Positions 51,589 through 63,210 of a DNA stretch of 64,000 bases are shown in pieces. The notes under the pieces are model-generated. The model did not search any database and was not told the origin of the DNA. It saw nothing but the letters and a program-made list of their open reading frames with translations. This DNA is from an uncultured Kocuria sp. (lineage in GTDB: Bacteria; Actinomycetota; Actinomycetes; Actinomycetales; Micrococcaceae): contig NZ_CANMRA010000005.1 of the NCBI RefSeq assembly GCF_947500125.1, positions 1 through 64,000 of the forward strand. Direction: 5' to 3'. Within the stretch, counting starts at the first letter, position 1; each line of letters starts with the position of its first letter. The translations under genes and the position numbers were made by a program.

Positions 51589-53127
51589 TCAGGTCGAGGG
51601 CGCCCGAGCGCCGTCCCCGGCGTTCCCCGGATCTCTGACGCCCTCCGCGGCCCCGCCGGCCCCTGCGGCAACCTGGGCGTACGACGCCGAGACCCGGCGG
51701 TAGACCGGGGTCAGGAAGGCCAGCAGCGCGGCCGCGATCATGACGACCCCGGCCACCAGGAACACCAGGGCGATGCCGCGGGAAGTGCCTTCGCCCAGCA
51801 GCGGGGCCAGCTGGGCGGCACCGTCCGCGGACCGCGCGTACGGGATGATCCAGAACTGGGCGATCGGTGCGATGAGGAACGCGGTGACCGGCGCCGCCGC
51901 GGACTCGAACGCCATGGCGAAGCCGAAGACACGGCCCTGTCGCTCCAGCGGCACGACCCGCTGGATGATCGTCTGTTCGGCCGCCTCCACGAAGGGGAAG
52001 AGCACCATGTAGAGCCAGATGCCCAGGACGTAGAGCCACGCCCACTCCCGCACGGTGAACACCGCTCCGAGCACTCCCATCGCCATCACCGCGAACAGCA
52101 TGGTGCGCAGCGGATTGGACCCCAGCCCGAACTTGCCGATCAGCGCCCCGCCCACGATGAAGCCGGTGGCGCCGAGCGCGAAGACGGCGCCCCAGATCTC
52201 CACGGGGAACATCTCCAGACCGTACGGGTCCATCAGTGCCATGTAGACGCCGCCGATGAAGTTGTTGAACGTCGAGAACAGGATCAGCGCGAACAGCCCG
52301 GACACGGCCAGCACGGCGGCGAACGCCCCCCGGAGGTCGAAGCTGCCGTGGGCGTCCGTGGATGCGGCGCGCACCTCCTCGGGCATGCGCAGCGTCAACA
52401 GGTGCGCGAAGGCCACGGCCGTGAGCGCCACGGCGACCACGACCGTCCAGCCCATGCCCAGCAGCCCGACCGACAGCCCGGAGAGCACCGAGGTCACGAT
52501 GAACATCAGGCCCTGCACCATGCCCACCAGCCCGTTGGCGTTGGCGCGCCGGTCCGGCTCGATGAGGATCGTGACCGTGGTGGACAGGGCGATGTTGCGC
52601 ATGTTCTCCACCACCGCCCCGATGAGCACGACCAGGGCGAAGACCCAGATCCACGGCCGGGTCAGATCCGCCATCGAAGCCCCCGGGGCGAGGGAGAACA
52701 GGATTCCGGCCAGCACGAACATCACCAGGGTGAAGGCCGCCGCGAAGCGCATCACGGCGAGTTTGCGGTAGCGGTCCACGAAGGTGCCGAAGCTGATGCT
52801 GGAGAGCGCGATGAGCAGCATGTAGGCGCCGCCGACCACCCCGGTGGCGATCACGTTGCGGGTCTCCAGGTACACCCAGAACGTGAGGGCGAACCAGAGG
52901 TAGCTGGTCGTGATGTTGGCGAGCGCGGTGTTCACCAGGATCCCGGCGAAGGTGCGGGACCGCTGCGCCGGGCTGCGCAAAGAGGTGTCGACGGCGTCCG
53001 GATCGACCAGGCCCGGGGCCTCGCCGTCGTCGATCGGAGCGGGCGTGCCGGTCGCGTCCGCGGGAAGTGCCGCACGGCCGACGGGAGCCGCAGCGGCCCG
53101 GGACAGACCCGGTTCCTGCTCGTTCAT
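51589..53127 (-). CDS. MFS transporter, about 12 helices
   Basis: This 512-residue transporter starts at ATG 53127. An Ala/Pro-rich 60-residue head precedes about 12 helices. Between helices 2 and 3 the sequence SFGTFVDRYRKLAVMR is the MFS loop A motif. It resembles DHA-type exporters with enlarged final loops (RSADGAAQLAPLLGEGTSRG). The substrate is unknown. The start has only a weak ribosome-binding site. Confidence 0.9.
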   Translation of the reverse strand: MNEQEPGLSRAAAAPVGRAALPADATGTPAPIDDGEAPGLVDPDAVDTSLRSPAQRSRTFAGILVNTALANITTSYLWFALTFWVYLETRNVIATGVVGGAYMLLIALSSISFGTFVDRYRKLAVMRFAAAFTLVMFVLAGILFSLAPGASMADLTRPWIWVFALVVLIGAVVENMRNIALSTTVTILIEPDRRANANGLVGMVQGLMFIVTSVLSGLSVGLLGMGWTVVVAVALTAVAFAHLLTLRMPEEVRAASTDAHGSFDLRGAFAAVLAVSGLFALILFSTFNNFIGGVYMALMDPYGLEMFPVEIWGAVFALGATGFIVGGALIGKFGLGSNPLRTMLFAVMAMGVLGAVFTVREWAWLYVLGIWLYMVLFPFVEAAEQTIIQRVVPLERQGRVFGFAMAFESAAAPVTAFLIAPIAQFWIIPYARSADGAAQLAPLLGEGTSRGIALVFLVAGVVMIAAALLAFLTPVYRRVSASYAQVAAGAGGAAEGVRDPGNAGDGARAPST

Positions 53128-53413
53128 GCGGCTCAGTCTAGTGACGGGCGCGGACAGGCTAACGGCTCCGGGCGGACAACGGAACACAGCCGTGATCGGC
53201 CGGAGTTCCGGCAGGTGCAGGCGTCGAGGAACCGGTCTGCAACGACCTGGCCGGTCCTGGCCGGTCACCCGGCCGAGCTCGCGACCGTCGATCCCGGCCG
53301 TCGATCGGCCGGGGAACCGGCCCCGGCGGTCGATCCCGGCCGCCGGGGGCCGAGCAGACTCGCGGCCGCCCGGCTCCCCTTATGGCGTCAGAGGTGCCGC
53401 GGAGAATGAGGTC

Positions 53414-55042
53414 ATGACGGCGACGGCGCAGCGGCAGCTCCGACCTCCGGTGACCCACGAGGGATTCCCGGACCGGCGCGTGCTCCCGGTACCGGCGGAG
53501 CCCGGAGCGCGGGGTGCGGTGGTACGGGCCGCCGCCGTCGAGCTCGCGGACGCCGCCGCCGCGGAGGCTCGGGCGGTGGGCGCACAGATGCGGTGCATCC
53601 ACCGGCTGTGGCTCGCGGCGCAGGCGGCTCGTACGGCGGCCCGTTTCGAGGCGATGGCGCAGGCCGAGGTCGAGATGACCGCCCGTGGGTCCGTCCGCCC
53701 GGACCCGTTGAGCCCACTGGCGGAGGCGGAGCACCAGCTGCTCGTGGACGTCGCGGCCGAGGTGGGACCGGCGCTGAGGCTGCCGTCCGGCACGGCCCGG
53801 CGGCGGGTGGAGGACGCTGTTGTCCTGGCCGAGATGCTGCCCGAGGTCCTGGCGGCCCTGGAGGACGGCCGGATCGGTGCGGCCCAGGCCACGGTGATGG
53901 TGGAGCAGTGGCGTGAGCTCATCGCGCAGGCGCCCACCTGGACCTCATGGGAGTGCGTCCCGCCGCCCGTCGATGCCGTCTGCCGCCTGATCACCGAGCT
54001 GCTGGAACGGGCACCGCACGCCACGGCCGCGCAGCTGCGCGCGATGGCTCGCGCCCGGCGGGCCGTGCTCGTGGCCGACGCCGAGGAGCGCAGCCGGCGC
54101 ACGGCCCGGAAGAACCGTGCGGTGTGGGTGGAGCCGGCCGCCGACGGGACGGCCTATCTCCACGCGCTGCTGGACGCGCACGTGGCGGTCGCCGTGCACG
54201 CCAGGCTCGAGGAGCTAATCGCCCTGCTGGGAGAGCACGTGCCGGCGCCCGACCGTCACGGACCGGCCTTCCGGCCAGGGACGGAAAGCCCCGAGGAGTC
54301 CGAGCCGCGCTCGGCCGGCGAGCTGCGTGCCGATGTGCTGGCGGATCTCCTGCTGGACGGCGTCCTGCCGGACGAGCCGCGCTTCTCGCGCGGCGTCCGG
54401 GCACGGGTGAGCGTGACGGTGCCGGTGGCGCTGCTCGTCGGCGGAGGCGCCGAGGCGGACGCGGCGGCGTGCGGCACCCCGATGCTGTCCGGCTTCGGCC
54501 CGATCAGCACTGAGGTAGCCCGGCAGCTGGCCGCCGGCGCCGGGACCTGGCACCGGGTGCTGACCCACCCCGTGACGGGGGTGGTCCTCGACCACGACCG
54601 CACCGTCTACGCCGTGCCCCGGGAGCTGCGTCGCCTGGTCGAGCTGCGCGACGGCACCTGCCGCTTCCCGGGATGCCGGCGCCGGGCCGAGAGCTGCGAT
54701 CTCGATCACACGGTCGCCTGGGCCGACGGCGGCCCGACGGCCGAGCACAACCTGGCCGCACTGTGCCGGCACCATCACCGGGTCAAGCACCGTGACGGGC
54801 ACCTCGGACGCTGGTCGGTGCGGCGGATCACGGCCGATCCGGGAGACGGGACGGCCGGCACCCCGATCGACGACGCCGCGGTGCTGGAGTGGACCTCACC
54901 GGGCGGGCTCGTGCACCGGCCCGTGCCCGAGCACGTCGGTGGCGGGTGCGCCGCTCTCGGCCGCCCGCGGCCTCCCACTCTCGGCGTCGCAACCGGCGGC
55001 CCACCATCGTCGCGAACTGCCGACGACCCTCCGCCCTTCTGA
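53414..55042 (+). CDS. DUF222 / HNH endonuclease (13E12 repeat family)
   Basis: This 542-residue protein starts at ATG 53414 with GGAGA 8 bases upstream. DUF222 spans about residues 40-330. The HNH domain is at about 415-455, with CRFPGC, CDLDHTVAWADGG and LCRHHHRVKH; the two CxxC-like pairs may bind zinc. Such genes are multi-copy in many actinobacteria and are considered mobile or selfish, but their function is unclear. The upstream gap (53128-53413) contains repeated GTCGATCCCGGCC motifs. Confidence 0.93.
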   Translation: MTATAQRQLRPPVTHEGFPDRRVLPVPAEPGARGAVVRAAAVELADAAAAEARAVGAQMRCIHRLWLAAQAARTAARFEAMAQAEVEMTARGSVRPDPLSPLAEAEHQLLVDVAAEVGPALRLPSGTARRRVEDAVVLAEMLPEVLAALEDGRIGAAQATVMVEQWRELIAQAPTWTSWECVPPPVDAVCRLITELLERAPHATAAQLRAMARARRAVLVADAEERSRRTARKNRAVWVEPAADGTAYLHALLDAHVAVAVHARLEELIALLGEHVPAPDRHGPAFRPGTESPEESEPRSAGELRADVLADLLLDGVLPDEPRFSRGVRARVSVTVPVALLVGGGAEADAAACGTPMLSGFGPISTEVARQLAAGAGTWHRVLTHPVTGVVLDHDRTVYAVPRELRRLVELRDGTCRFPGCRRRAESCDLDHTVAWADGGPTAEHNLAALCRHHHRVKHRDGHLGRWSVRRITADPGDGTAGTPIDDAAVLEWTSPGGLVHRPVPEHVGGGCAALGRPRPPTLGVATGGPPSSRTADDPPPF

Positions 55043-55206
55043 GGCGGGGCCTCGATCGACACCGCCGGCGGCCCGTGTGGGGCGGGACATCGCGACGGGA
55101 CGGTGAGGGCGTCCCGTCCTCCGGACGAGAGTGATTGACGCCCGCACCCCGTGGCGAAAAGATGGTGCACCACGGATGTCGCAGCAGCACGCCGAAGGAC
55201 CATGCC

Positions 55207-55827
55207 ATGGGAATCATCCAGGTCGACCTCTTTCTCACCCTTGACGGCGTCTACCAGGCGCCGGGCGGTCCCGACGAGGACCGTGCGGGCGGTTTCGGGC
55301 TCGGCGGCTGGCAGGGGGCGTACTTCGACGACGAATCGGGGGAGACGATCGGCTCGGAGATCGAGCACCTGGACGCGCTGCTGCTCGGTCGCAGGACGTA
55401 CGACATCTTCGCCGGCTACTGGCCGGCGCACGGCGGCGACGACCCGATCGCCGTGAAGTTCAATGCGGTGCCGAAGTTCGTCGTGTCCCGCACCCTGACC
55501 GACCCGTCGTGGGAGGGAACCACGGTGCTGACGGATGTCGCGGCCGAGGGGCGAGCGCTCAAGGACCGGTTCCACGAGGTCCACGTCGTCGGCAGCGGCG
55601 ACCTGGTGACGACCCTGCTGAGGGAGGACCTCGTCGACCGGCTGAACCTCATGCTCTATCCGCTGGTTCTGGGGTCGGGCAAGCGCATCTTCGGCCACGG
55701 AACCGTCCCGGCCGCCTTCACCCTGGTGAAGCCGCCACGGGCGTTCCCGAAGGGAGCGGTCTCACTCGTCTACGAGCGGGCCGGAGAACCCGTCACCGGA
55801 GTGGACGTCTCGCAACCGGCGCCGTAG
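55207..55827 (+). CDS. Dihydrofolate reductase-like / RibD C-terminal domain protein
   Basis: This 206-residue protein starts at ATG 55207, with GAAGGA 6 bases upstream. It begins MGIIQVDLFLTLDGVYQAPGG, and HLDALLLGRRTYDIFAGYWP and VVGSGDLVTTLLREDLVDRL are hallmarks of the RibD_C family of NAD(P)H-dependent reductases. The substrate is unknown; it is not a true FolA. Confidence 0.92.
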   Translation: MGIIQVDLFLTLDGVYQAPGGPDEDRAGGFGLGGWQGAYFDDESGETIGSEIEHLDALLLGRRTYDIFAGYWPAHGGDDPIAVKFNAVPKFVVSRTLTDPSWEGTTVLTDVAAEGRALKDRFHEVHVVGSGDLVTTLLREDLVDRLNLMLYPLVLGSGKRIFGHGTVPAAFTLVKPPRAFPKGAVSLVYERAGEPVTGVDVSQPAP

Positions 55828-55910
55828 ACGAACCCCTCACGCGCTGACGGAGGGACGGACTCCTGTCCGGAGTATCCGTCCGATGGAGGGAGAGATCACC
55901 AGCTCACGGA

Positions 55911-55961
55911 GACGACGACGGTCCGGCCCACCTCGGGAAGGTGGGCCGGACCGTCGTCGTC
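55911..55961. terminator. Very strong bidirectional terminator
   Basis: A perfect 23-bp stem (55911-55933 with 55939-55961) and 5-base loop lie between the convergent RibD-like and nrdF genes. Confidence 0.9.
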
Positions 55962-59332
<3,371 letters not shown>

Positions 59333-59871
59333 AACTGTTCCAATCCTTGATTGACCTCGTGGACGTCCTCGGGGGTGCCCATGAGCTCGAACTTGTAGAG
59401 AACGGGGACGTCACACTTGGCCGCGATCTTGTCCGCGGCCAGGCAGAACGCCGGCCCGAAGTTGGTGTTGCCCGCGCCGATGACGCCGCGCAGGAACCGC
59501 CGGTTGGTCTCCTTGTTGAGGAACTTCACGACCTGCGGCGGGACGGCCCCGCTGCCGTTGGGCCGCCCGTACGTCGGGGCGACCAGCACGAAGGGCTCGG
59601 TGATCTCGGGGGGCTCCTCCCCGGTCAGAAGAGGAAGGCGCAGCACGCGGGCGTCGAGCTTCTCGACGAAGCGGTGCGTGTTGTTGGAGACCGAGGAGAA
59701 GTAGACCACCAGTGGGGCGTGGCTGTCCGGTGCCGCGGCGGTGTCGCCGTGGTCCTGCTGAGCGGTCCCGGGACGGGTGCCGGGGTGGTGCGTGCTCATT
59801 GCTTCCGCGCTCCGGGATGGGGTCGAAGGTGGGTGGTCGGGCGCCGCGGGGAAGCGGGCGGCGCGCCGGCC

Positions 59872-60108
59872 TCAGGCCGTGAGGAGGACGGCCAGGGAGG
59901 TGATCTTGTCCGGACGGTACCCGGACCAGTGCTCGGTCGCCGTCTCGACGACCGGGACCTGCTGGTAGCCGAGGGCCAGGACGTGGGCCAGGGCGGCCTC
60001 GTCCTCGGTGACGTCGACGACGTTGTACTCGATGCCCTTCTTGGTCAGAGCCCGGTAGGTGGCATTGCACTGGACGCAGGACGGCTTGCTGTACACGGTC
60101 ACGGACAT
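59872..60108 (-). CDS. nrdH: Glutaredoxin-like protein NrdH
   Basis: This 78-residue thioredoxin-fold electron donor to NrdEF starts at ATG 60108 with AAGGGGAAAC upstream. The redox site CVQC is at residues 11-14, followed by the cis-Pro QVPVV and the NrdH-specific WSGYRPDKI end. It is the first gene of the operon. Confidence 0.96.
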   Translation of the reverse strand: MSVTVYSKPSCVQCNATYRALTKKGIEYNVVDVTEDEAALAHVLALGYQQVPVVETATEHWSGYRPDKITSLAVLLTA

Positions 60109-60207
60109 CGCTGTTTCCCCTTGGTCGGTCGGGTGGTTTTCGGGGGAGATCCGGGACTTCCGCAGACTCTGCGGCGGTGAAGGGGTCTCTCCGGGTGGCT
60201 GATTTCA

Positions 60208-60255
60208 ATACTACATCTAGTGGCAGGAAGGGGAAGCGACCCCTAGATGCAGTGG
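60208..60255 (-). promoter_or_regulatory. Pair of NrdR-like boxes upstream of nrdHIEF
   Basis: ATACTACATCTAGTGG (60208-60223) matches 12 of 16 positions of the NrdR consensus ACACWATATATWGTGT, and CCCCTAGATGCAGTGG (60240-60255) matches about 10. They are 32 bases apart, about three helical turns, as is usual for tandem NrdR boxes. The reverse complement of the first includes TAGTAT as a possible -10. Confidence 0.75.
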
Positions 60256-60261
60256 TGAGGG

Positions 60262-60367
60262 TTGTCCACAGCTCCTTTCTCGCTATCCCCAGGAAGGCCC
60301 TCGTCCATCCACAGGGGGCCTCCGCAGGGGGTCGCGGATTTCCGCCGCCGGGGTCCCGTTGTGCACA
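60262..60367. promoter_or_regulatory. DnaA-box-like sites upstream of nrdHIEF
   Basis: TTGTCCACA (60262-60270) is the usual actinobacterial DnaA box. CCATCCACA (60305-60313) and TTGTGCACA (60359-60367) are close variants. They sit beyond the NrdR-like boxes in the nrdH-aldehyde dehydrogenase gap (60109-60406), which holds no gene. Confidence 0.5.
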
Positions 60368-60406
60368 GGCTGTGCGCACCGCGGGACGTCCGGCCGGTGG
60401 ACAGGA

Positions 60407-61888
60407 TTAATTTTCGGACACGGCGTGTCGGGTCCGGCGGCGGGGCCGGCGCAGCCCGACCGCCGCGGCGGCGAGCCGGGCGCGCAGGCCCCGGTAGGGC
60501 GGGTAGGCGACCCGCAGGGTGTCGGGGGCGAGCGGCTTGTCGAGGACCGCGCGCGCGTGGGAGAACGTGGTGAACGAGAACTTCCCGTGGTAGGCGCCGG
60601 TGCCGCTCTCCCCCACCCCGCCGAACGGCAGCGCGGGGCTGGTGAGGTGCAGCAGCGGGGCGTTGAAGGACAGCCCGCCGGAGGACGTGCGCCGGCGGAA
60701 CAGCTCCTTGACCGACCGCTCCTCGGTGAACACGTAGAGGGCCAGTGGCTTGTCCCGGGCGGTGATCAGTTCGACGGCGTGCTCCGCGGAGGACACCGGC
60801 ACCAGCGGCAGGACGGGTCCGAAGAGCTCCTCGGCCATGAGCGGGCCGTCCGGGGCGGAGCGCACCACCGTGGGCGCGAGGTACCGCTCCCCCGGCTCGG
60901 CCGTCCCTCCGCAGACCACGTCCTCGGCGGGGACCTGGTCCAGGAGCCCGGTCAGCCGGTCGAGGTGGCGGCCGGTGACGATCCGCCCGTAGGAGTCGCT
61001 CTCGTACGGGTCCGCGCCGTAGTGCTCCTCCACCGCGCGCACGAGCTCCGGCTCGAGGGCCGCCAGCGTCTCAGGGGTGCCCAGCACGTGGTCCGGGGCC
61101 ACGCATGTCTGGCCCGCGTTGAGGAACTTCCCCCACACGATGCGCCGCGCGGCGGTGCGCAGATCGGTCGAGCCGTCCACCCAGACCGGGGACTTCCCGC
61201 CCAGCTCGAGGGTCACCGGGGTCAGGTGCCGGGCGGCGGCGGCCATCACGACCCGGGCGACCGTCCCGTTGCCCGTGTAGAAGACGTGGTCGAAGCGGTG
61301 CTCGAGCAGCCGCGTAGTCTCCGGCACGCCGCCCTCGACCACGCTCACGCAGTCCCCCAGGTAGCGCTCGAGCAGTTCGGCCAGCACCCCGGAGACGGTC
61401 GCGGAGACCTCGGAGGGCTTGACGACGACGGTGTTGCCGGCGGCGAGCGCTCCCGCCAGCGGGCTCAGGACGAGCTGGACGGGGTAGTTCCACGGGGCCA
61501 TCACGAGCACGGTCCCGAGCGGCTGGTGCTCCACGCGGGAGCGGGCCGGAGCCAGGCTCAGCGGGACGGGGACCCGGACCGGGGTCATCCACCGGCCGAG
61601 CTCCTTGCGGATCCCGGCGATCTCCTCGAGGGTGAAGCCGAGCTCGGTCAGCCACGCCTCCGCCGGGGGCTTGCCGAGGTCGGCGGCCAGGGCCTGCTCG
61701 AGCTCCGTCCGGTTCTCCCGCACGAGGTCTTCGAGCCGGTGCAGCCGGTCAAGCCGCGTCCCGAGGTCGAGATCGGGGACGAAGGCCGCCCGGGCGCGGT
61801 CGACGGCGGCGTCGACGGCCGGGTATTCCGCGGAGGCGTCTGCCGGTGCGGGTGCGGAGGCGGTGAGGGTGCTGCGGGTGCTGGTCAT
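60407..61888 (-). CDS. Aldehyde dehydrogenase (class 3-like)
   Basis: This 493-residue NAD(P)-dependent enzyme starts at ATG 61888 with TGGAG 3-5 bases upstream. VMAPWNYPVQLVLSPLAGAL, VTLELGGKSP (catalytic Glu, about residue 228) and FLNAGQTCVAPDH (catalytic Cys, about residue 261) are present. PFGGVGESGTGAYHGKFSF is the class 3 C-terminal signature. It oxidises medium or long aldehydes; the exact substrate is unknown. Confidence 0.94.
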   Translation of the reverse strand: MTSTRSTLTASAPAPADASAEYPAVDAAVDRARAAFVPDLDLGTRLDRLHRLEDLVRENRTELEQALAADLGKPPAEAWLTELGFTLEEIAGIRKELGRWMTPVRVPVPLSLAPARSRVEHQPLGTVLVMAPWNYPVQLVLSPLAGALAAGNTVVVKPSEVSATVSGVLAELLERYLGDCVSVVEGGVPETTRLLEHRFDHVFYTGNGTVARVVMAAAARHLTPVTLELGGKSPVWVDGSTDLRTAARRIVWGKFLNAGQTCVAPDHVLGTPETLAALEPELVRAVEEHYGADPYESDSYGRIVTGRHLDRLTGLLDQVPAEDVVCGGTAEPGERYLAPTVVRSAPDGPLMAEELFGPVLPLVPVSSAEHAVELITARDKPLALYVFTEERSVKELFRRRTSSGGLSFNAPLLHLTSPALPFGGVGESGTGAYHGKFSFTTFSHARAVLDKPLAPDTLRVAYPPYRGLRARLAAAAVGLRRPRRRTRHAVSEN

Positions 61889-61904
61889 GGCTCCAGGGTA
61901 GGGC

Positions 61905-62000
61905 CCGGCTCGGACGCCACAGACCGCGGGGCAGGGACCCGTGCCGGCAACAGGGTCCGGCTCGGACACCACAGGCCGCGGGGACGGGCACCGTCCAGGC
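61905..62000. repeat. 52-bp imperfect tandem duplication
   Basis: 61905-61956 and 61957-62000 (partial) share CCGGCTCGGAC-CCACA, CCGCGGGG and a GGG-C-CCGT end. The pair fills most of the gap between the aldehyde dehydrogenase start and the phosphatase stop. Confidence 0.65.
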
Positions 62001-62033
62001 GGTGGGGTCAGGATCGCCCGGACCCGCCACCGG

Positions 62034-63104
62034 TCAGAGCAGTCCGTGCTCCGCGAGCTGCCGGGAGATCGAGGCGCCGTCGTTGCCCTCGATCCACAGC
62101 GTGCCCTCGGGGATGGTCACCCGCCGCTCCTCGTTGACCAGGGGCGTGCCGGCCAGCAGGGACTCGGCCGGGGACAGGTTGCGGATCACGATGGCGGCCA
62201 CGTGCTCGGGATAGCGGTTGACGAAGCCGCTGTAGATCTCGGGGTCGTGCTGGCCGTCGTCGCCGATGAGGATCCACCGCACGTGGGGGAAGTTCCGGGC
62301 CAGCCGTTCGAGGTTCTGGACCTTGTGCGCGGCCCCGGCCCGGAACCACCGGTCCGTGGTGGGACCCCAGTCCGTGAGCAGGAGGGCCCCGGCCGGGTAG
62401 GCGTTGCGCGTGAGGAAGCGGCGCAGGGTGGGTGCCACGTTCCAGGCGCCCGTGGAGAGGTAGAGGAACGGCGCCTCGTGGTGGCGGTGCAGCAGCCGGT
62501 CCATCATGACCGCCATCCCGGGGGTGGGCGTGCGCGCGTGCTCGTTGAGCACGAAGGAGTTCCAGGCGGCCAGCAGGGGACGCGGCAGCGCCGTGACCAT
62601 GACGGTGTCGTCGACGTCGGAGACCACGCCGATCCGCTGCTCGTCCGCCACGACGAACACGCTCGACTCGACGGTCTCGGAGCCCTCCGTCTGCATCCAC
62701 ACGGTGTGCTCCCCCGGGGTCAGGGACACCTGCAGGTCGACGTCGACGACGCCGCCCTTGTCGGCCACGAGGTGGAACTCGAACTCGTCGATCCAGACGT
62801 TGACGTGGGCGAAGGCGATGGGCACCGAGGTGAACGAGCGCCAGCCGCGGATGGACTCCACGCTCTCGTCGGTGGACTCGATGAGCCCCCGGGTCTTCAG
62901 CAGGGCCCGGCCCAGCACGCGCACGTGGTGTTCGGAGCCGTAGCCCGCGAAGGCCACCATGACCGGGATGTCGCCGCGGGCCTCGGCGCGCCGCTGCCGG
63001 AACCGGTGGAGCCGCTGCTCGAGGCGGTAGCCCACGTTGATGGCTTCCTCGGTGACCTGGTCGACGGTCTGCATGAGCTCCGAGCTGCTGGATTTCTTGG
63101 CCAT
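62034..63104 (-). CDS. App1-type phosphatidate phosphatase (DUF2183)
   Basis: This 356-residue HAD-like phosphatase has the DxDxT motif in VVSDVDDTVMVT at about residue 160 and a later GDDGQHDPEIY segment with conserved Asp residues. The N-terminal 150 residues form a beta-rich domain (VNVWIDEFEFHLVADKGG). Yeast App1 dephosphorylates phosphatidic acid; the bacterial substrate is inferred to be a lipid phosphate. The ATG is at 63104. Confidence 0.9.
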   Translation of the reverse strand: MAKKSSSSELMQTVDQVTEEAINVGYRLEQRLHRFRQRRAEARGDIPVMVAFAGYGSEHHVRVLGRALLKTRGLIESTDESVESIRGWRSFTSVPIAFAHVNVWIDEFEFHLVADKGGVVDVDLQVSLTPGEHTVWMQTEGSETVESSVFVVADEQRIGVVSDVDDTVMVTALPRPLLAAWNSFVLNEHARTPTPGMAVMMDRLLHRHHEAPFLYLSTGAWNVAPTLRRFLTRNAYPAGALLLTDWGPTTDRWFRAGAAHKVQNLERLARNFPHVRWILIGDDGQHDPEIYSGFVNRYPEHVAAIVIRNLSPAESLLAGTPLVNEERRVTIPEGTLWIEGNDGASISRQLAEHGLL

Positions 63105-63151
63105 GCGCCCAGTGTTCCACAGCGCGCTCCCAGGATGCGGCGGCGCCCGCC

Positions 63152-63187
63152 GGGCGGAGCGGACCGGCTGTCCGGTCCGCTCCGCCC
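63152..63187 (-). terminator. Terminator hairpin after the formaldehyde dehydrogenase gene
   Basis: A perfect 16-bp stem (63152-63167 with 63172-63187) and 4-base loop lie 24 bases after the stop. Confidence 0.8.
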
Positions 63188-63210
63188 CGCGGGCGCTGGG
63201 TTCCCGCCGG

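Noticed and set aside
53414-55042. Homing endonuclease or mobile-element boundary at the DUF222/HNH gene
   Set aside because: No terminal inverted repeats, target duplication or interrupted host gene could be seen around it.
55207-55827. True dihydrofolate reductase FolA
   Set aside because: The sequence fits the RibD C-terminal-like reductase family rather than FolA, and thyA is not adjacent.
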